A stretch of 64,000 nt of DNA. It comes from Provencibacterium sp. GTDB taxonomy: Bacteria; Bacillota; Clostridia; Oscillospirales; Ruminococcaceae. Positions 1 to 7,672 of this stretch are shown here, in pieces. Each line of letters opens with the position of its first letter. Position 1 is the stretch's first letter. The translations under genes and the position numbers were made by a program. Below the pieces are notes generated by a model. The model was not told where the DNA came from, ran no database searches, and saw only the letters and a program-made list of their open reading frames with translations. The stretch is taken from assembly GCA_022793895.1 (NCBI GenBank), contig JAAWDS010000024.1:33645-97644 (forward strand), read 5' to 3'.

Positions 1-64
1 GTCTTACTCCGGAAGAATTCGGATGAAAAGCGCGGTGCAGCTTTAAAAAGTTGGAGGTAACTTT

Positions 65-493
65 ATGTCAACTACTATGCCGAAGGCCGCGGATATCGAA
101 CGCAAGTGGTATGTTATCGATGCGGCAGGCAAGCCGCTCGGCCGCGTTGCTGCGAAGGCCGCCGAACTCCTGCGCGGCAAGCACAAGCCCATCTTTGCCC
201 CGCATGCGGATTGCGGTGATCATGTCGTCATCGTAAACTGCTCCCAGGCCGTTCTGACGGGCAAAAAGCTCGAACAGAAATTTTACCGCCGCCACACCGG
301 CTGGATCGGTTCGCTCAAAGAAGTGCGCTATGACAAGCTGATGAGCGAGCATCCCGAACAGGCAATGACCCTTGCGGTTAAGGGCATGGTGCCCGATACC
401 ACCATCGGCCGCCAGGCGCTGACCCGCCTGCGCACCTATGCAGGCGCCGAGCACCTGCATGCCGCCCAGAATCCGCAAGAGTATTCGCTGTAA
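65..493 (+). CDS. rplM: 50S ribosomal protein L13
   Basis: Encodes a 142-residue large-subunit ribosomal protein that binds 23S rRNA early in assembly. The family pattern is clear: the N-terminal KWYVIDA segment, the GRVAAKAAELLRGKHKP block, the KFYRRHTGW motif and the GMVPDTTIGRQ segment. Full length for L13. The start is preceded by GGAGGTAA at good spacing. It sits 18 bp ahead of rpsI, the usual L13-S9 operon order in bacteria, so the two are almost certainly co-transcribed; the promoter would lie upstream of the window. Confidence 0.97.
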   Translation: MSTTMPKAADIERKWYVIDAAGKPLGRVAAKAAELLRGKHKPIFAPHADCGDHVVIVNCSQAVLTGKKLEQKFYRRHTGWIGSLKEVRYDKLMSEHPEQAMTLAVKGMVPDTTIGRQALTRLRTYAGAEHLHAAQNPQEYSL

Positions 494-511
494 TCGGGAG
501 GAGGAAAGAAT

Positions 512-913
512 ATGTACGAGTCTAGACAATATTTTTATGGTACCGGCAGAAGAAAGAGCTCTGTCGCGCGTGTGCGCCTTTATCCCGGTTCTGGTTCGAT
601 CACCATCAACGGCCGCGATATCGATGAATATTTCGGGCTGGACACCCTGAAGCTGATTGTCCGCCAGCCGCTTGAGCTGACGAACAACCTGGGCAAGTTC
701 GATATCATCTGCACCGTTGCAGGCGGCGGCGTTTCCGGGCAGGCGGGCGCTATCCGCCATGGCGTTGCCCGCGCCCTGCTGGAGTTCGACAGCGAGAATC
801 TGCGTCCAGCGCTCAAAAAGGCAGGCTTCCTGACCCGCGATCCGAGAATGAAGGAACGCAAGAAGTACGGCCTCAAGGCCGCCCGTCGCGCTCCGCAGTT
901 CTCCAAGAGATAG
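512..913 (+). CDS. rpsI: 30S ribosomal protein S9
   Basis: Encodes a 133-residue small-subunit protein whose C-terminal tail reaches the P-site tRNA. The [15 protein letters not shown] motif near the N-terminus, the [14 protein letters not shown] block in the middle and the basic end [16 protein letters not shown] are diagnostic, and the final Lys-Arg is intact. GGGAGGAGG lies just upstream of the ATG. Second gene of the rplM-rpsI operon, followed by a terminator hairpin. Confidence 0.97.
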   Translation: MYESRQYFYGTGRRKSSVARVRLYPGSGSITINGRDIDEYFGLDTLKLIVRQPLELTNNLGKFDIICTVAGGGVSGQAGAIRHGVARALLEFDSENLRPALKKAGFLTRDPRMKERKKYGLKAARRAPQFSKR

Positions 914-928
914 TTTTTCTGTTTTTTC

Positions 929-964
929 AAAGCCCGCGCGGTCTCAAAAGCCGCTGCGGGCTTT
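929..964 (+). terminator. Hairpin terminator after rpsI
   Basis: A 9-bp inverted repeat (AAAGCCCGC at 929-937, GCGGGCTTT at 956-964) with an inner GCGG/CCGC pairing follows the rpsI stop. The downstream T-run is weak (TCTTTT at 971-976), but a T-rich stretch lies on the upstream side, so it may work better on the opposite strand. It ends the ribosomal operon before pepC. Confidence 0.6.
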
Positions 965-1028
965 GCCGCGTCTTTTAAAGCATAAGATAGAGGGAGCACG
1001 GTCATTTGAGAAGGGAGAGCGATTCATC

Positions 1029-2372
1029 ATGGAACAGGCAAAAGCGATTCAGGAAACAATGCTGGAGCAATATGGCGGGGATTACCGGGCGAACCCGGTC
1101 CTTACCGCGGTGGGCCACGCCTTGAGCAAAAATGCGCTGGAGAACGTGGCCTTTGTGCAGGCCGCGCGCCCGCAGACGCAGTTCCGTTTTTCTCTGGAGC
1201 TGGAAACGCTGCCCGTTACTAACCAGAAAAAGAGCGGGCGCTGCTGGATCTTTGCCGGTCTCAACCTGCTGCGGGAGCGGATTGCCAAGAAATACAATCT
1301 GGAGCAGTTCGAGCTTTCGCAGAATTATACCGCCTTCTGGGATAAGTTTGAAAAGATCAACTATTTCCTGGAGTCGGTCATCGATCTGCGCGATCGGCCG
1401 GTGGATGACCGGGTACTTACCCACATCCTGACCACAGGCGTCCAGGATGGCGGGCAATGGGATATGTTCGTCAGCCTCGTGGAGAAATACGGCGTTGTCC
1501 CGAAGGCGGCCATGGATGAAACGGCCCAATCCAGCAACACCGCCACGATGAACGCCGTTCTGCGCCAGGGATTGACCCGCTGCGCCGCCCTTCTGCGCCG
1601 CATGCACGCCGAAGGGAAGGGGCTTGCCGCCCTTCAGGCCGAGAAGGAGCGGATGCTCGGCGAATTTTACGGGATGCTCTGCGCCTGCTTCGGAGAGCCG
1701 CCGCGTTCGTTTGATTTTGAATATGTGGATAAAGAAAAGCACTATGGCATTGTGCGCTCTTTGACGCCGCAGCAGTTCTATCAGGACTACCTGGGAGGCG
1801 ATCTGGGCGAATATGTGAGCGTTATCCATGCGCCGACGGGGGATAAGCCGTTTGGACGTACCTACACGGTGGACTATCTGGGAAACGTGGTAGGAGGGCG
1901 GCCAATCCGCTACCTGAATGTGCCGGTGGAGCTGCTCAAGGAAGCGGTCATCGCACAGCTCAAGGCGGGCGAAACCGTCTGGTTTGGCAGCGATGCGGGC
2001 AAATTCGGCGATTCGGAAGAGGGTACCTGGGATGACTGCGCTTATGACTATGCAGGCGCTTTCGCCATGGATCTGTCCGTTTCTAAGGAGGATGGGCTTG
2101 ATCTGCGCTGGAGCGCGATGAATCATGCCATGACCATCACCGGCGTGAATCTCGACGAGGCCGGCGCGCCCACCAAGTGGAAGATTCAGAACAGCTGGAG
2201 CGACGACCGCGGCAACAAGGGTTACTTTGTGATGAGCGACAGTTGGTTCAACCGTTTTGTCTATCAGGCGGTGGTCCGCAAAGAGTATCTCCCGGCCGCT
2301 CAGCAGGAGCTGCTGGGGATGGAACCGGTTCATCTGCATCCCTGGGATCCAATGGGAACGCTGGCCGACTAA
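1029..2372 (+). CDS. pepC: Aminopeptidase C (bleomycin hydrolase family, C1B)
   Basis: A 447-residue cytoplasmic cysteine aminopeptidase of the PepC/bleomycin hydrolase family, which trims peptides to free amino acids. The papain-like triad is visible: Cys72 in KKSGRCWIFAGL, the His in MNHAMTITGV and the Asn in KIQNSWSDDRG. Length is normal for the family. An in-frame ATG exists at 963, but the ATG at 1029 has GGGAGAG at proper spacing and gives the conserved N-terminus, so it is preferred. No signal peptide. It stands alone between two hairpin terminators. Confidence 0.93.
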   Translation: MEQAKAIQETMLEQYGGDYRANPVLTAVGHALSKNALENVAFVQAARPQTQFRFSLELETLPVTNQKKSGRCWIFAGLNLLRERIAKKYNLEQFELSQNYTAFWDKFEKINYFLESVIDLRDRPVDDRVLTHILTTGVQDGGQWDMFVSLVEKYGVVPKAAMDETAQSSNTATMNAVLRQGLTRCAALLRRMHAEGKGLAALQAEKERMLGEFYGMLCACFGEPPRSFDFEYVDKEKHYGIVRSLTPQQFYQDYLGGDLGEYVSVIHAPTGDKPFGRTYTVDYLGNVVGGRPIRYLNVPVELLKEAVIAQLKAGETVWFGSDAGKFGDSEEGTWDDCAYDYAGAFAMDLSVSKEDGLDLRWSAMNHAMTITGVNLDEAGAPTKWKIQNSWSDDRGNKGYFVMSDSWFNRFVYQAVVRKEYLPAAQQELLGMEPVHLHPWDPMGTLAD

Positions 2373-2402
2373 ATAATCCCTATGCTTTACTTTTACGGTT
2401 GG

Positions 2403-2440
2403 GGACGCTGCAAGGTGTTTTGCAGCGTCCTTAACTTTTT
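2403..2440 (+). terminator. Intrinsic terminator after pepC
   Basis: An 11-bp perfect stem (GGACGCTGCAA at 2403-2413, TTGCAGCGTCC at 2420-2430), a 6-nt loop and the tail TTAACTTTTTT. The following 250 bp up to the next promoter are AT-rich and I see no gene in them. Confidence 0.85.
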
Positions 2441-2690
2441 TGCGGAAATTTTTAAAATCATTGTGAGACAAAAGGAGGGAATCGGAAAAGTACTATTATT
2501 ACAAAATTTAACCATAAATAACGATAAAATATAGATAAAAAGCCGGGCGATCGGTGGATAGGCAAAGTTCATATAATTTAGCTATTCTAGCCTCAGATTT
2601 CCGGGGACGATTCTGTTAAAATCACGAGGAATTCTTAAGAAAGCGACCGCTTCCTCCATTTTTTTTAATGGGCAGTAGAGAAGGGAAGGT

Positions 2691-2719
2691 TTGACAAAAG
2701 GGATGGGATTGCATATAAT
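2691..2719 (+). promoter_or_regulatory. Sigma-A type promoter for the 3D-domain gene
   Basis: TTGACA at 2691-2696 and TATAAT at 2714-2719 with a 17-bp spacer is a perfect vegetative promoter. The transcript would have a leader of about 120 nt before the ATG at 2849. That leader is GC-rich with short inverted repeats (for example GGAGAG and CTCTCC around 2793-2820), but I could not match it to a known riboswitch. Confidence 0.85.
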
Positions 2720-2848
2720 GACAACTATCTTGGTAAAAATAGTCAATGCAGCCGGTCCCAAAGGGGCGGGCGGCAAACATTTCACCAAAAACGGAGAGCG
2801 CCTTGAGCGGTCCTTCTCTCCTGGCGCCCCGGCAAAAAGGAGCAGTTT

Positions 2849-3892
2849 ATGGATAGACTATTACGAAGGGTGTACCGGATCGTGCGCTGGCTGCGTACCC
2901 GTGCATTCGCCGTAGGTGTACTATCGATCGTGCTGGCCTTCACTATCTACCAAACCACCGAGTTAACCCATGCGGTCTATATCCGCGATGGCGAAAGCCT
3001 CACGCTCACCTACACCATGAAGGAGGATGTGCACGACGTCCTGCACGACGAAGGGATCACCGTGATGGCCAGCGACATGGTTCACTTTACCGGATTTTCT
3101 CCGGCCATTACTGAGGTGGAAATTAAGCGTTCGTTCCCCATCACGCTGACCGTCGGCGGCAAAAAGAGGCAATTGAAAATTCAGGATATGACGGTGAAGC
3201 AGCTCTTGGATGAGGAGAGGATCGTGCTGGACGGGAACGATAAGATCAACATGGATCTGGGCGATATGCTCTATGAGGGCGCCCATCTGGTGGTCGAGCG
3301 GATCGATTACGCAACGCGCACCGAGAGCCGGATTCTGCCTTATGCCACCCAGCAGACGCACAGCTCCCTTCTGGACATTGGAAAGGTCCGGGTACTGGTA
3401 GCCGGAGAAGAAGGGGAGGAAATCACCACCTATTCCCAAAAACTCAAGGATGGCGAGATCATCTTTGAGAGAGCGGTCAGCACCCAGGTGATTAAATCCC
3501 CGGTTACGCAGGAGGAGCTGGTGGGCGCGCAGGAGCCGATTTCTCCCTTAGACTTCGGTTATAAGTTTGACACCGACGGCGCGCCGATCGGCTACCGGCA
3601 GGTTTTTACCAACCAGAAGGCGACGGGCTACAGTGCGCGCGACGGGGCGCGGACGGCCAGCGGACGGTATGCCGTGCCGGGGCATGTAGCGGTCAACGCC
3701 GAGAAGATCCCCTATGGCACCAAGCTCTATATCGCTTCTGAGGATGGCAGCTTTATCTATGGCTACGCGATTGCGGCGGACACGGGGATTGGGCTGATGG
3801 ATGGCCGGACGGACATCGATCTTTTCTATGACACCTATACCGAGAGCGTGCTCAACGGCGTTCGCTATGTCAACGTCTATGTTCTCGATTGA
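2849..3892 (+). CDS. G5 and 3D domain-containing cell-wall protein (YabE-like)
   Basis: A 347-residue protein anchored by one N-terminal membrane segment (about residues 13-33). It is followed by a DUF348-type ubiquitin-like repeat region (about 38-150), a G5 domain (about 150-230) and a C-terminal 3D domain (about 255-347). The 3D domain shows its conserved aspartates in AADTGIGLMDGRTDIDLF, the double-psi barrel fold seen in MltA-like and resuscitation-promoting-factor-like wall enzymes. Family members act on peptidoglycan at the cell surface; the exact substrate is not deducible. GGAG precedes the ATG and a perfect promoter lies upstream. A strong terminator follows, so it is monocistronic. 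Confidence 0.88.
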   Translation: MDRLLRRVYRIVRWLRTRAFAVGVLSIVLAFTIYQTTELTHAVYIRDGESLTLTYTMKEDVHDVLHDEGITVMASDMVHFTGFSPAITEVEIKRSFPITLTVGGKKRQLKIQDMTVKQLLDEERIVLDGNDKINMDLGDMLYEGAHLVVERIDYATRTESRILPYATQQTHSSLLDIGKVRVLVAGEEGEEITTYSQKLKDGEIIFERAVSTQVIKSPVTQEELVGAQEPISPLDFGYKFDTDGAPIGYRQVFTNQKATGYSARDGARTASGRYAVPGHVAVNAEKIPYGTKLYIASEDGSFIYGYAIAADTGIGLMDGRTDIDLFYDTYTESVLNGVRYVNVYVLD

Positions 3893-3967
3893 TACAAGCG
3901 GGGGCCATTGCCCGCAGGCATCTCCTTTTCTCAGGCGTGCTTAAAAAAGTTTTTCCGGCTTATAGGG

Positions 3968-4020
3968 GGCCGTCTGCAAAATGCAAAGCATTTTGCAGAC
4001 GGCCTTTTCCTATTTTTTGG
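3968..4020 (+). terminator. Strong intrinsic terminator (17-bp perfect stem)
   Basis: GGCCGTCTGCAAAATGC at 3968-3984 pairs perfectly with 3988-4004 around a 3-nt loop, followed by TTTTCCTATTTTTT. The tip TGCAAAA/TTTTGC recurs in other long hairpins of this window. Confidence 0.9.
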
Positions 4021-4118
4021 AATACCTTCAGCATATTTTGCCAATACTGCACATAGAGATAAAGCGAAAGGATGGGGTGCAGTTGAAGCGGATAAGCCTG
4101 GCAGGCGGGAGAGAGACC

Positions 4119-4370
4119 ATGGGGCAAGAGCAGTTGGCCCTCCGGCGGGATATGGATGAGGTAGTGCGCTTACTCGATAACTGTAGGCGGCGCTTTGACC
4201 TTGTCCTAGAGGATGAACTGCTGGAGGCGGCCATTTATGAGGAGAACGCGCTGATGGCCCGATACCGTTATCTGCTGCGTATTGCCAAGGAGCGCGGGGA
4301 AGAGGCGTCAAAGCCCATAGAGGGGAGGAAAGACGGATGCTTGACTCCATCTATCTTAGCGGATTTTTAG
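4119..4370 (+). CDS. DUF2508 family protein (YaaL-like)
   Basis: A small soluble helical protein (84 residues from this start) matching the YaaL/DUF2508 pattern: an acidic helix MDEVVRLLDNCRRRFDLV, then ELLEAAIYEENALMARYRYLLRIAKERG. Function unknown. Its place directly before bofA is the well-known recR-yaaL-bofA neighbourhood of spore formers, which supports the call; recR itself is not here. The start is uncertain: the ATG at 4119 has GGGAGAGA upstream, but an in-frame GTG at 4077 or TTG at 4083 after AAAGGA would add a basic N-terminus like that of relatives. Overlaps bofA by 34 bp. Confidence 0.75.
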   Translation: MGQEQLALRRDMDEVVRLLDNCRRRFDLVLEDELLEAAIYEENALMARYRYLLRIAKERGEEASKPIEGRKDGCLTPSILADF

Positions 4371-4597
4371 CGCTGTCGGCGGTCGTTATGCTGGCGGGGC
4401 TTTTGCGCCAGCGGGTGCTGTTTAGCGGAATGGCGCTCAGCACTCTCAGCGGCTTGAGCGCGCTGCTGCTGGTCAGCCTTCTATCCGGCCCTTTCCGGTT
4501 GGGAATCGCCTTCAACCTTTTAAGCGCGCTCATAGCGGCGATCTATGGGATCCCAGGGGTGATCGGGATGTTGGCTTTGCGCATGCTGACGGCATAA
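4337..4597 (+). CDS. bofA: Pro-sigmaK processing inhibitor BofA family protein
   Basis: An 86-residue membrane protein with hydrophobic segments at about residues 5-22, 30-50 and 57-82. The C-terminal pattern FNLLSALIAAIYGIPGVIGML is the conserved BofA signature. In Bacillus BofA sits in the outer forespore membrane and holds the SpoIVFB protease inactive until the engulfment checkpoint, controlling sigma-K maturation. GGGAGG precedes the ATG. It overlaps the DUF2508 gene, implying translational coupling. Its presence is the best single hint that the host sporulates. Confidence 0.85.
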   Translation: MLDSIYLSGFLALSAVVMLAGLLRQRVLFSGMALSTLSGLSALLLVSLLSGPFRLGIAFNLLSALIAAIYGIPGVIGMLALRMLTA

Positions 4598-4610
4598 AAG
4601 AAGAGCGTGG

Positions 4611-4648
4611 GGGAGAGGACTCGGTTAGGGAGCCCTCTCCTTCGTTTT
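4611..4648. terminator. Hairpin between convergent bofA and hxlR-type gene
   Basis: GGGAGAGG at 4611-4618 and CCCTCTCC at 4633-4640 form an 8-bp stem with a 14-nt loop, followed by TTCGTTTT. It lies between two convergent genes and may serve both, though the loop is long. Confidence 0.5.
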
Positions 4649-5019
4649 CATACTTTATTCCGGTGTTCAAACGGATCCAACTGAGTCGCTTCCTCCGGAA
4701 AATGGCGTTCCCCCCAGGCTTTCATATAGCTCATTACATCCATGAAGCTCTTGCCCAAATCGGATAACGCATATTCCACCCGCGGCGGAATCTCGTTAAA
4801 GTCCTGTCGGATCAGAAACCCATCCGCCTCTAATTCCCGGAGCTGCTTTGTCAGGGACGACTCGGTTATTTCTCCGAGCTGGCGGCGCAGCGCTCCAAAC
4901 CGGCGGATGTCACAGAACGCTATATAATAGAGAATTTCCAGCTTCCACTTACCGCCCAATATTTTTTGAAGGGTGGACATCGTTTTGCAGCGCTGGACCG
5001 CCGCTTCTGTTTTCTTCAT
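4648..5019 (-). CDS. HxlR family transcriptional regulator
   Basis: A 123-residue winged-helix regulator of the HxlR family, with the typical start CKTMSTLQKILGGKWKLEILYYI, a helix-turn-helix over LRRQLGEITESSLTKQLRELEADGFLIR, and the wing PPRVEYALSDLGKSF. HxlR proteins (for example YodB, HypR) respond to electrophiles, thiol stress or formaldehyde as dimers. Cys residues near the N-terminus and in the early core could be sensors. The ATG at 5019 has CAGGAGG upstream; a longer in-frame start at 5070 lacks one. It is divergent from the radical SAM gene, with a palindrome between them that is a likely operator. Confidence 0.88.
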   Translation of the reverse strand: MKKTEAAVQRCKTMSTLQKILGGKWKLEILYYIAFCDIRRFGALRRQLGEITESSLTKQLRELEADGFLIRQDFNEIPPRVEYALSDLGKSFMDVMSYMKAWGERHFPEEATQLDPFEHRNKV

Positions 5020-5070
5020 TTTGCTTAAGCCTCCTGAGGGCATTATATCGCCGGCCGTCTCAAAAGACAA

Positions 5071-5121
5071 GGTACTGCAAAAAAGTACCGTACTTTTTAT
5101 TTTTTCGGAGCGTGCTATAAT
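5071..5121 (+). promoter_or_regulatory. Palindromic operator and -10 box between hxlR-type and radical SAM genes
   Basis: GGTACT (5071-5076), seven bases, AGTACC (5084-5089) is a perfect inverted repeat. It contains TACT-N7-AGTA, close to the TACT...AGTA pattern of YodB/HxlR operators. A further GTACT half-site follows at 5090-5094. TATAAT at 5116-5121 serves the radical SAM gene; the -35 region (around 5093-5098) is T-rich and poor, and overlaps the half-site. Confidence 0.65.
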
Positions 5122-5147
5122 GGCAAAAAAACAAGGAGGCGCCGGTT

Positions 5148-6083
5148 ATGCACTACACAGGAACGATATGGAGGCCGCCCTATGAGGCTTCCTCGCTGCT
5201 GCTTGAGGCGGCGGCGGGCTGTACCCACCACAGCTGTAAATTTTGTACGCTCTATAACGATTTGCCGTTCCGGTTCAGAATGTCTCCCCTTGAGGATATC
5301 GAGAGCGATTTGCAGGAGGCGCAGCTCTGGAGCACCGATCCGATTTCGATGCTGACGGCCCGGCTGCAAGGGCTGTCCAGGCCGGAGCGCATGCAGCGGG
5401 CCTTTTTGGTTGGGGCGAATCCATTTGTCTTGAAACATGAACGGCTTATGGCCATTGCCGGCTTGATTCAAAAATATGTTCCGTCTATCCAATCGATCGG
5501 ATGTTTTGCGCGGATCACCGATATTACGCAAAAATCAGACGAGGAATTGGCGGTCCTCCATCGCGCCGGGTACGACGGCTTGACCATAGGAATCGAAACC
5601 GGCGATGATGAAGCCTTGCGCTTTATGAATAAGGGCTATGCCGCCGCGGATATTGTGAAGCAATGCCGCCGGTTGGATGAGGCCGGTATTGGTTACAGCT
5701 TCTTTTACCTGGCGGGCATTTCCGGCGCTGGACGCGGAGAAATGGGCGCAATGGCGACCGCCGGCGTTTGTAATCAGCTTCACCCGGTGTTGATTGGCGT
5801 GAATATGCTGACCGTTTATCCGGATTCGGAGCTTTATCAGGAAATCCGGCGCGGCAACTGGAAGGAAGAGAGCGAGATTGAAAAATATAAGGAAATTTGC
5901 ACATTGCTTGAAGGTCTGGAGATCCCTACTCGATTCGCTGCTTTAGGCGCGTCCAATGCTTTTCGGTTTCAGGGTTCCTTGCCGGAGGATAAGGGCGGCC
6001 TCGCCGCAGCGCTCGATAAAATTATTGAAACTGCGCGGGAGGAGGACTTACGGGCATACCGCGAGAATCTTCCTCATCTGTAA
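5148..6083 (+). CDS. Radical SAM protein, substrate unknown
   Basis: A 311-residue radical S-adenosylmethionine enzyme. The cluster-binding cysteines are C25, C30 and C33 in GCTHHSCKFCTLY, a C-x4-C-x2-C spacing rather than the textbook C-x3-C-x2-C. An elongator/HemN-like TIM-barrel core follows, with GLTIGIETGDDEALRFMNKGY as the SAM-binding and strand-4 region. The oligopeptide or nucleic-acid substrate cannot be read from the sequence. AAGGAGG precedes the ATG. The divergent HxlR regulator and operator suggest induction by reactive small molecules (inference). Confidence 0.82.
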   Translation: MHYTGTIWRPPYEASSLLLEAAAGCTHHSCKFCTLYNDLPFRFRMSPLEDIESDLQEAQLWSTDPISMLTARLQGLSRPERMQRAFLVGANPFVLKHERLMAIAGLIQKYVPSIQSIGCFARITDITQKSDEELAVLHRAGYDGLTIGIETGDDEALRFMNKGYAAADIVKQCRRLDEAGIGYSFFYLAGISGAGRGEMGAMATAGVCNQLHPVLIGVNMLTVYPDSELYQEIRRGNWKEESEIEKYKEICTLLEGLEIPTRFAALGASNAFRFQGSLPEDKGGLAAALDKIIETAREEDLRAYRENLPHL

Positions 6084-6183
6084 AAGGGAGCGTTTCAGCG
6101 CGCTTGCTTGTCCGAACATTTTTGATAGGTTCGCCAAAAAAGGCAGAGCAGCCTTTCGGAGCGTTTCACGAGGTAAACGCTGC

Positions 6184-6233
6184 CCCGGAGTACACCCTCT
6201 AAAGGGTGTGCTCCGGGAGAATTCTTCTTTTTT
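6184..6233 (+). terminator. Terminator upstream of tRNA genes
   Basis: A 15-bp stem with one G-T pair (CCCGGAGTACACCCT at 6184-6198, AGGGTGTGCTCCGGG at 6203-6217) and the tail ATTCTTCTTTTTT. It ends the radical SAM transcript. Confidence 0.85.
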
Positions 6234-6254
6234 CAAGAAAATTTGGAAAAACTA

Positions 6255-6283
6255 TTGACTTCATTCCCCTTATCGTTTATAAT
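6255..6283 (+). promoter_or_regulatory. Promoter of the tRNA-Met/tRNA-Glu unit
   Basis: TTGACT at 6255-6260, 17-bp spacer, TATAAT at 6278-6283, 34 bp before the first tRNA base. Confidence 0.85.
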
Positions 6284-6317
6284 TAGACTCGTTCTGAAAA
6301 ACAGACAAACTTTAAAT

Positions 6318-6394
6318 GGCGGTATAGCTCAGTTGGCTAGAGCATTCGGTTCATACCCGAAGTGTCGGCGGTTCAAGTCCACCTACCGCTACCA
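6318..6394 (+). tRNA. tRNA-Met (anticodon CAT)
   Basis: A 77-nt cloverleaf with encoded CCA. The acceptor stem GGCGGTA pairs with TACCGCT (a G-T pair at position 1-72). The D-loop is TAGCTCAGTTGGCTAGAGC, the anticodon loop TTCATAC reads CAT, and the T-arm contains GGTTCAAGTCC. The pattern fits elongator tRNA-Met; a tRNA-Ile that is modified at the C of CAT cannot be fully excluded from sequence. Confidence 0.92.
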
Positions 6395-6446
6395 TGCAGT
6401 TTCTATCCCGTAAGGGAGTTTAGATAAGCCGCTTAGGCGGTTCTTT

Positions 6447-6521
6447 GGCCCGTTGGTCAAGAGGTTAAGACACCGCCCTTTCACGGCGGTATCGCGGGTT
6501 CGATTCCCGCACGGGTCACCA
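6447..6521 (+). tRNA. tRNA-Glu (anticodon TTC)
   Basis: A 75-nt cloverleaf with encoded CCA: acceptor GGCCCGT pairing ACGGGTC, anticodon stem-loop CCGCCCTTTCACGGCGG reading TTC, and T-arm GGGTTCGATTCCC. It follows tRNA-Met by 52 bp on the same transcript. Confidence 0.94.
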
Positions 6522-6528
6522 GTTGTTT

Positions 6529-6570
6529 AATAACTACGTTTCTGTGAGAGAAGCGTAGTTATTTTTTATT
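6529..6570 (+). terminator. Terminator after tRNA-Glu
   Basis: AATAACTACG at 6529-6538 pairs with CGTAGTTATT at 6554-6563, followed by TTTTATTTT. Confidence 0.88.
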
Positions 6571-6672
6571 TTAGAGCGGTAGGAGAATAACGTCCAAAAA
6601 CGTTAGAGGCTGTGCGGCCCGGTTGCCGCGACAGCGGCGAGCGTTTTTATTCCTGGTAAATGGGGGTATATT

Positions 6673-7104
6673 ATGCAAATCTCAAGCAGATTTACGATCG
6701 CTGTTCATGTGCTTATCTGTATCGAAATATTTAAGAAGGAGCGGAAAATAACCAGCGATTTCTTGTCGGCCAGTGTAAATGTAAACCCTGTTGTGATAAG
6801 AAGGCTGCTACAACAGCTAAAAAAGGCCGGAATTGTCCATGTCCTGCGGGGAAGCGGAGGGGCGGATACGGCAAAGCCAATAGATAAGATTACCTTGCTG
6901 GATATCTATAACGCTGTGGAGTGTGTCGGCGGGGGAGAGCTGTTCCATTTTCATGAAAACCCCAATCAACTCTGTCCCGTGGGGAGAAACATTCATGCCG
7001 TTCTGGATGTAAGGCTTGAGAAAATTCAAAAGGCTATGGAAGAGGAAATGAAATCCGTAACGCTCTTTGATATTTTGAATGATGCACACAAATGGATCCG
7101 GTGA
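6673..7104 (+). CDS. Rrf2 family transcriptional regulator
   Basis: A 143-residue Rrf2-type winged-helix regulator, opening with MQISSRFTIAVHVLICIEIF and continuing with the recognition helix region SASVNVNPVVIRRLLQQLKKAGIVHVLRGSGG. Unlike Fe-S IscR/NsrR types it lacks the three-cysteine ligand set; the only C-terminal Cys is in NQLCPVG. It is therefore probably a cluster-free member (YwnA/CymR-like) responding to a small molecule or thiol state. GGGGG lies upstream of the ATG. It precedes a cupin gene whose promoter carries repeated TGTAAC motifs, the likely target. Confidence 0.87.
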   Translation: MQISSRFTIAVHVLICIEIFKKERKITSDFLSASVNVNPVVIRRLLQQLKKAGIVHVLRGSGGADTAKPIDKITLLDIYNAVECVGGGELFHFHENPNQLCPVGRNIHAVLDVRLEKIQKAMEEEMKSVTLFDILNDAHKWIR

Positions 7105-7148
7105 TCCGAAATCCTTTGACAGTGCAGGAAGAGCTTTCAAAAAAATTG

Positions 7149-7210
7149 ATGTAACTATTGACATTACAACGAGCTGGTGGTATAACTATAGATGTAACAG
7201 CTTTAGTTAC
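7149..7210 (+). promoter_or_regulatory. Promoter and repeated operator motifs ahead of the cupin gene
   Basis: TTGACA (7158-7163), 17 bp, TATAAC (7181-7186). The promoter is flanked by ATGTAAC repeats at 7149-7155 and 7192-7198. The latter is half of an inverted repeat GTAAC-N7-GTTAC (7194-7210), and TAACTAT occurs at 7152-7158 and 7182-7188. This symmetry overlapping the promoter is typical of a dimeric repressor site; the adjacent Rrf2 protein is the natural candidate (inference). Confidence 0.7.
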
Positions 7211-7232
7211 GACATAGACAGGAGGTAATAGC

Positions 7233-7592
7233 ATGACAAACTTTAAAAAGGCGAGCGTAACTCTGGAAGCAAGGACGGAGCTGCATGACATTCTTTCTCT
7301 GACCGGAGCGGAGATTAGCCTGAACCATCTCCCTGCGGGAACGGGTGTGCCGTTTGTTCACTCTCATAAGAACAATGAGGAAATTTATGCCGTCCTCTCC
7401 GGAAAAGGCAAAGCGGTTATCGATGGAGAAACAGTAGAGCTGGCGGCTGGCGATTGGGTTCGTATCGCTCCGGCGGCAAAGCGCCAGTTTTCAGCGGCAG
7501 AGGATTCTGCAATCCGTTTTGCCTGTATTCAGGTAAAGGAGAACTCCTTGAAGGGCTATACAAAGGATGACGCAGTAATAGAAGGCGCATAA
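7233..7592 (+). CDS. Cupin domain protein
   Basis: A 119-residue single-domain cupin. Motif 1 is visible as PFVHSHKNNEEIYAVLSGKGK (metal-binding His, His, Glu) and motif 2 as GDWVRIAPAAKRQF, where the usual His is not obvious. The enzyme or binding role is unknown; small cupins of this kind are often dioxygenase-like or sugar-binding. GGAGGT precedes the ATG. It is probably controlled by the upstream Rrf2 regulator and ends at a hairpin. Confidence 0.85.
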   Translation: MTNFKKASVTLEARTELHDILSLTGAEISLNHLPAGTGVPFVHSHKNNEEIYAVLSGKGKAVIDGETVELAAGDWVRIAPAAKRQFSAAEDSAIRFACIQVKENSLKGYTKDDAVIEGA

Positions 7593-7640
7593 GGGCGTCC
7601 CGGAGGTTTGATAGTCCGGTGAGCTGCGCCGCATAAAGAG

Positions 7641-7672
7641 AACCCCGCAGGTTATTTCAACCTGCGGGGTTT
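7641..7672 (+). terminator. Hairpin after the cupin gene
   Basis: A 13-bp perfect stem AACCCCGCAGGTT (7641-7653) / AACCTGCGGGGTT (7659-7671) with a 5-nt loop. The T-tail is short. Confidence 0.75.

Noticed and set aside
2720..2848. Riboswitch (for example c-di-AMP ydaO type) in the leader of the 3D-domain gene
   Set aside because: The leader is GC-rich with inverted repeats, but none of the conserved ydaO blocks could be recognised.
6183..6217. Start of a CRISPR or other repeat array
   Set aside because: It is a single inverted repeat with a T-tail, a terminator; no array of spaced repeats occurs anywhere in the window.
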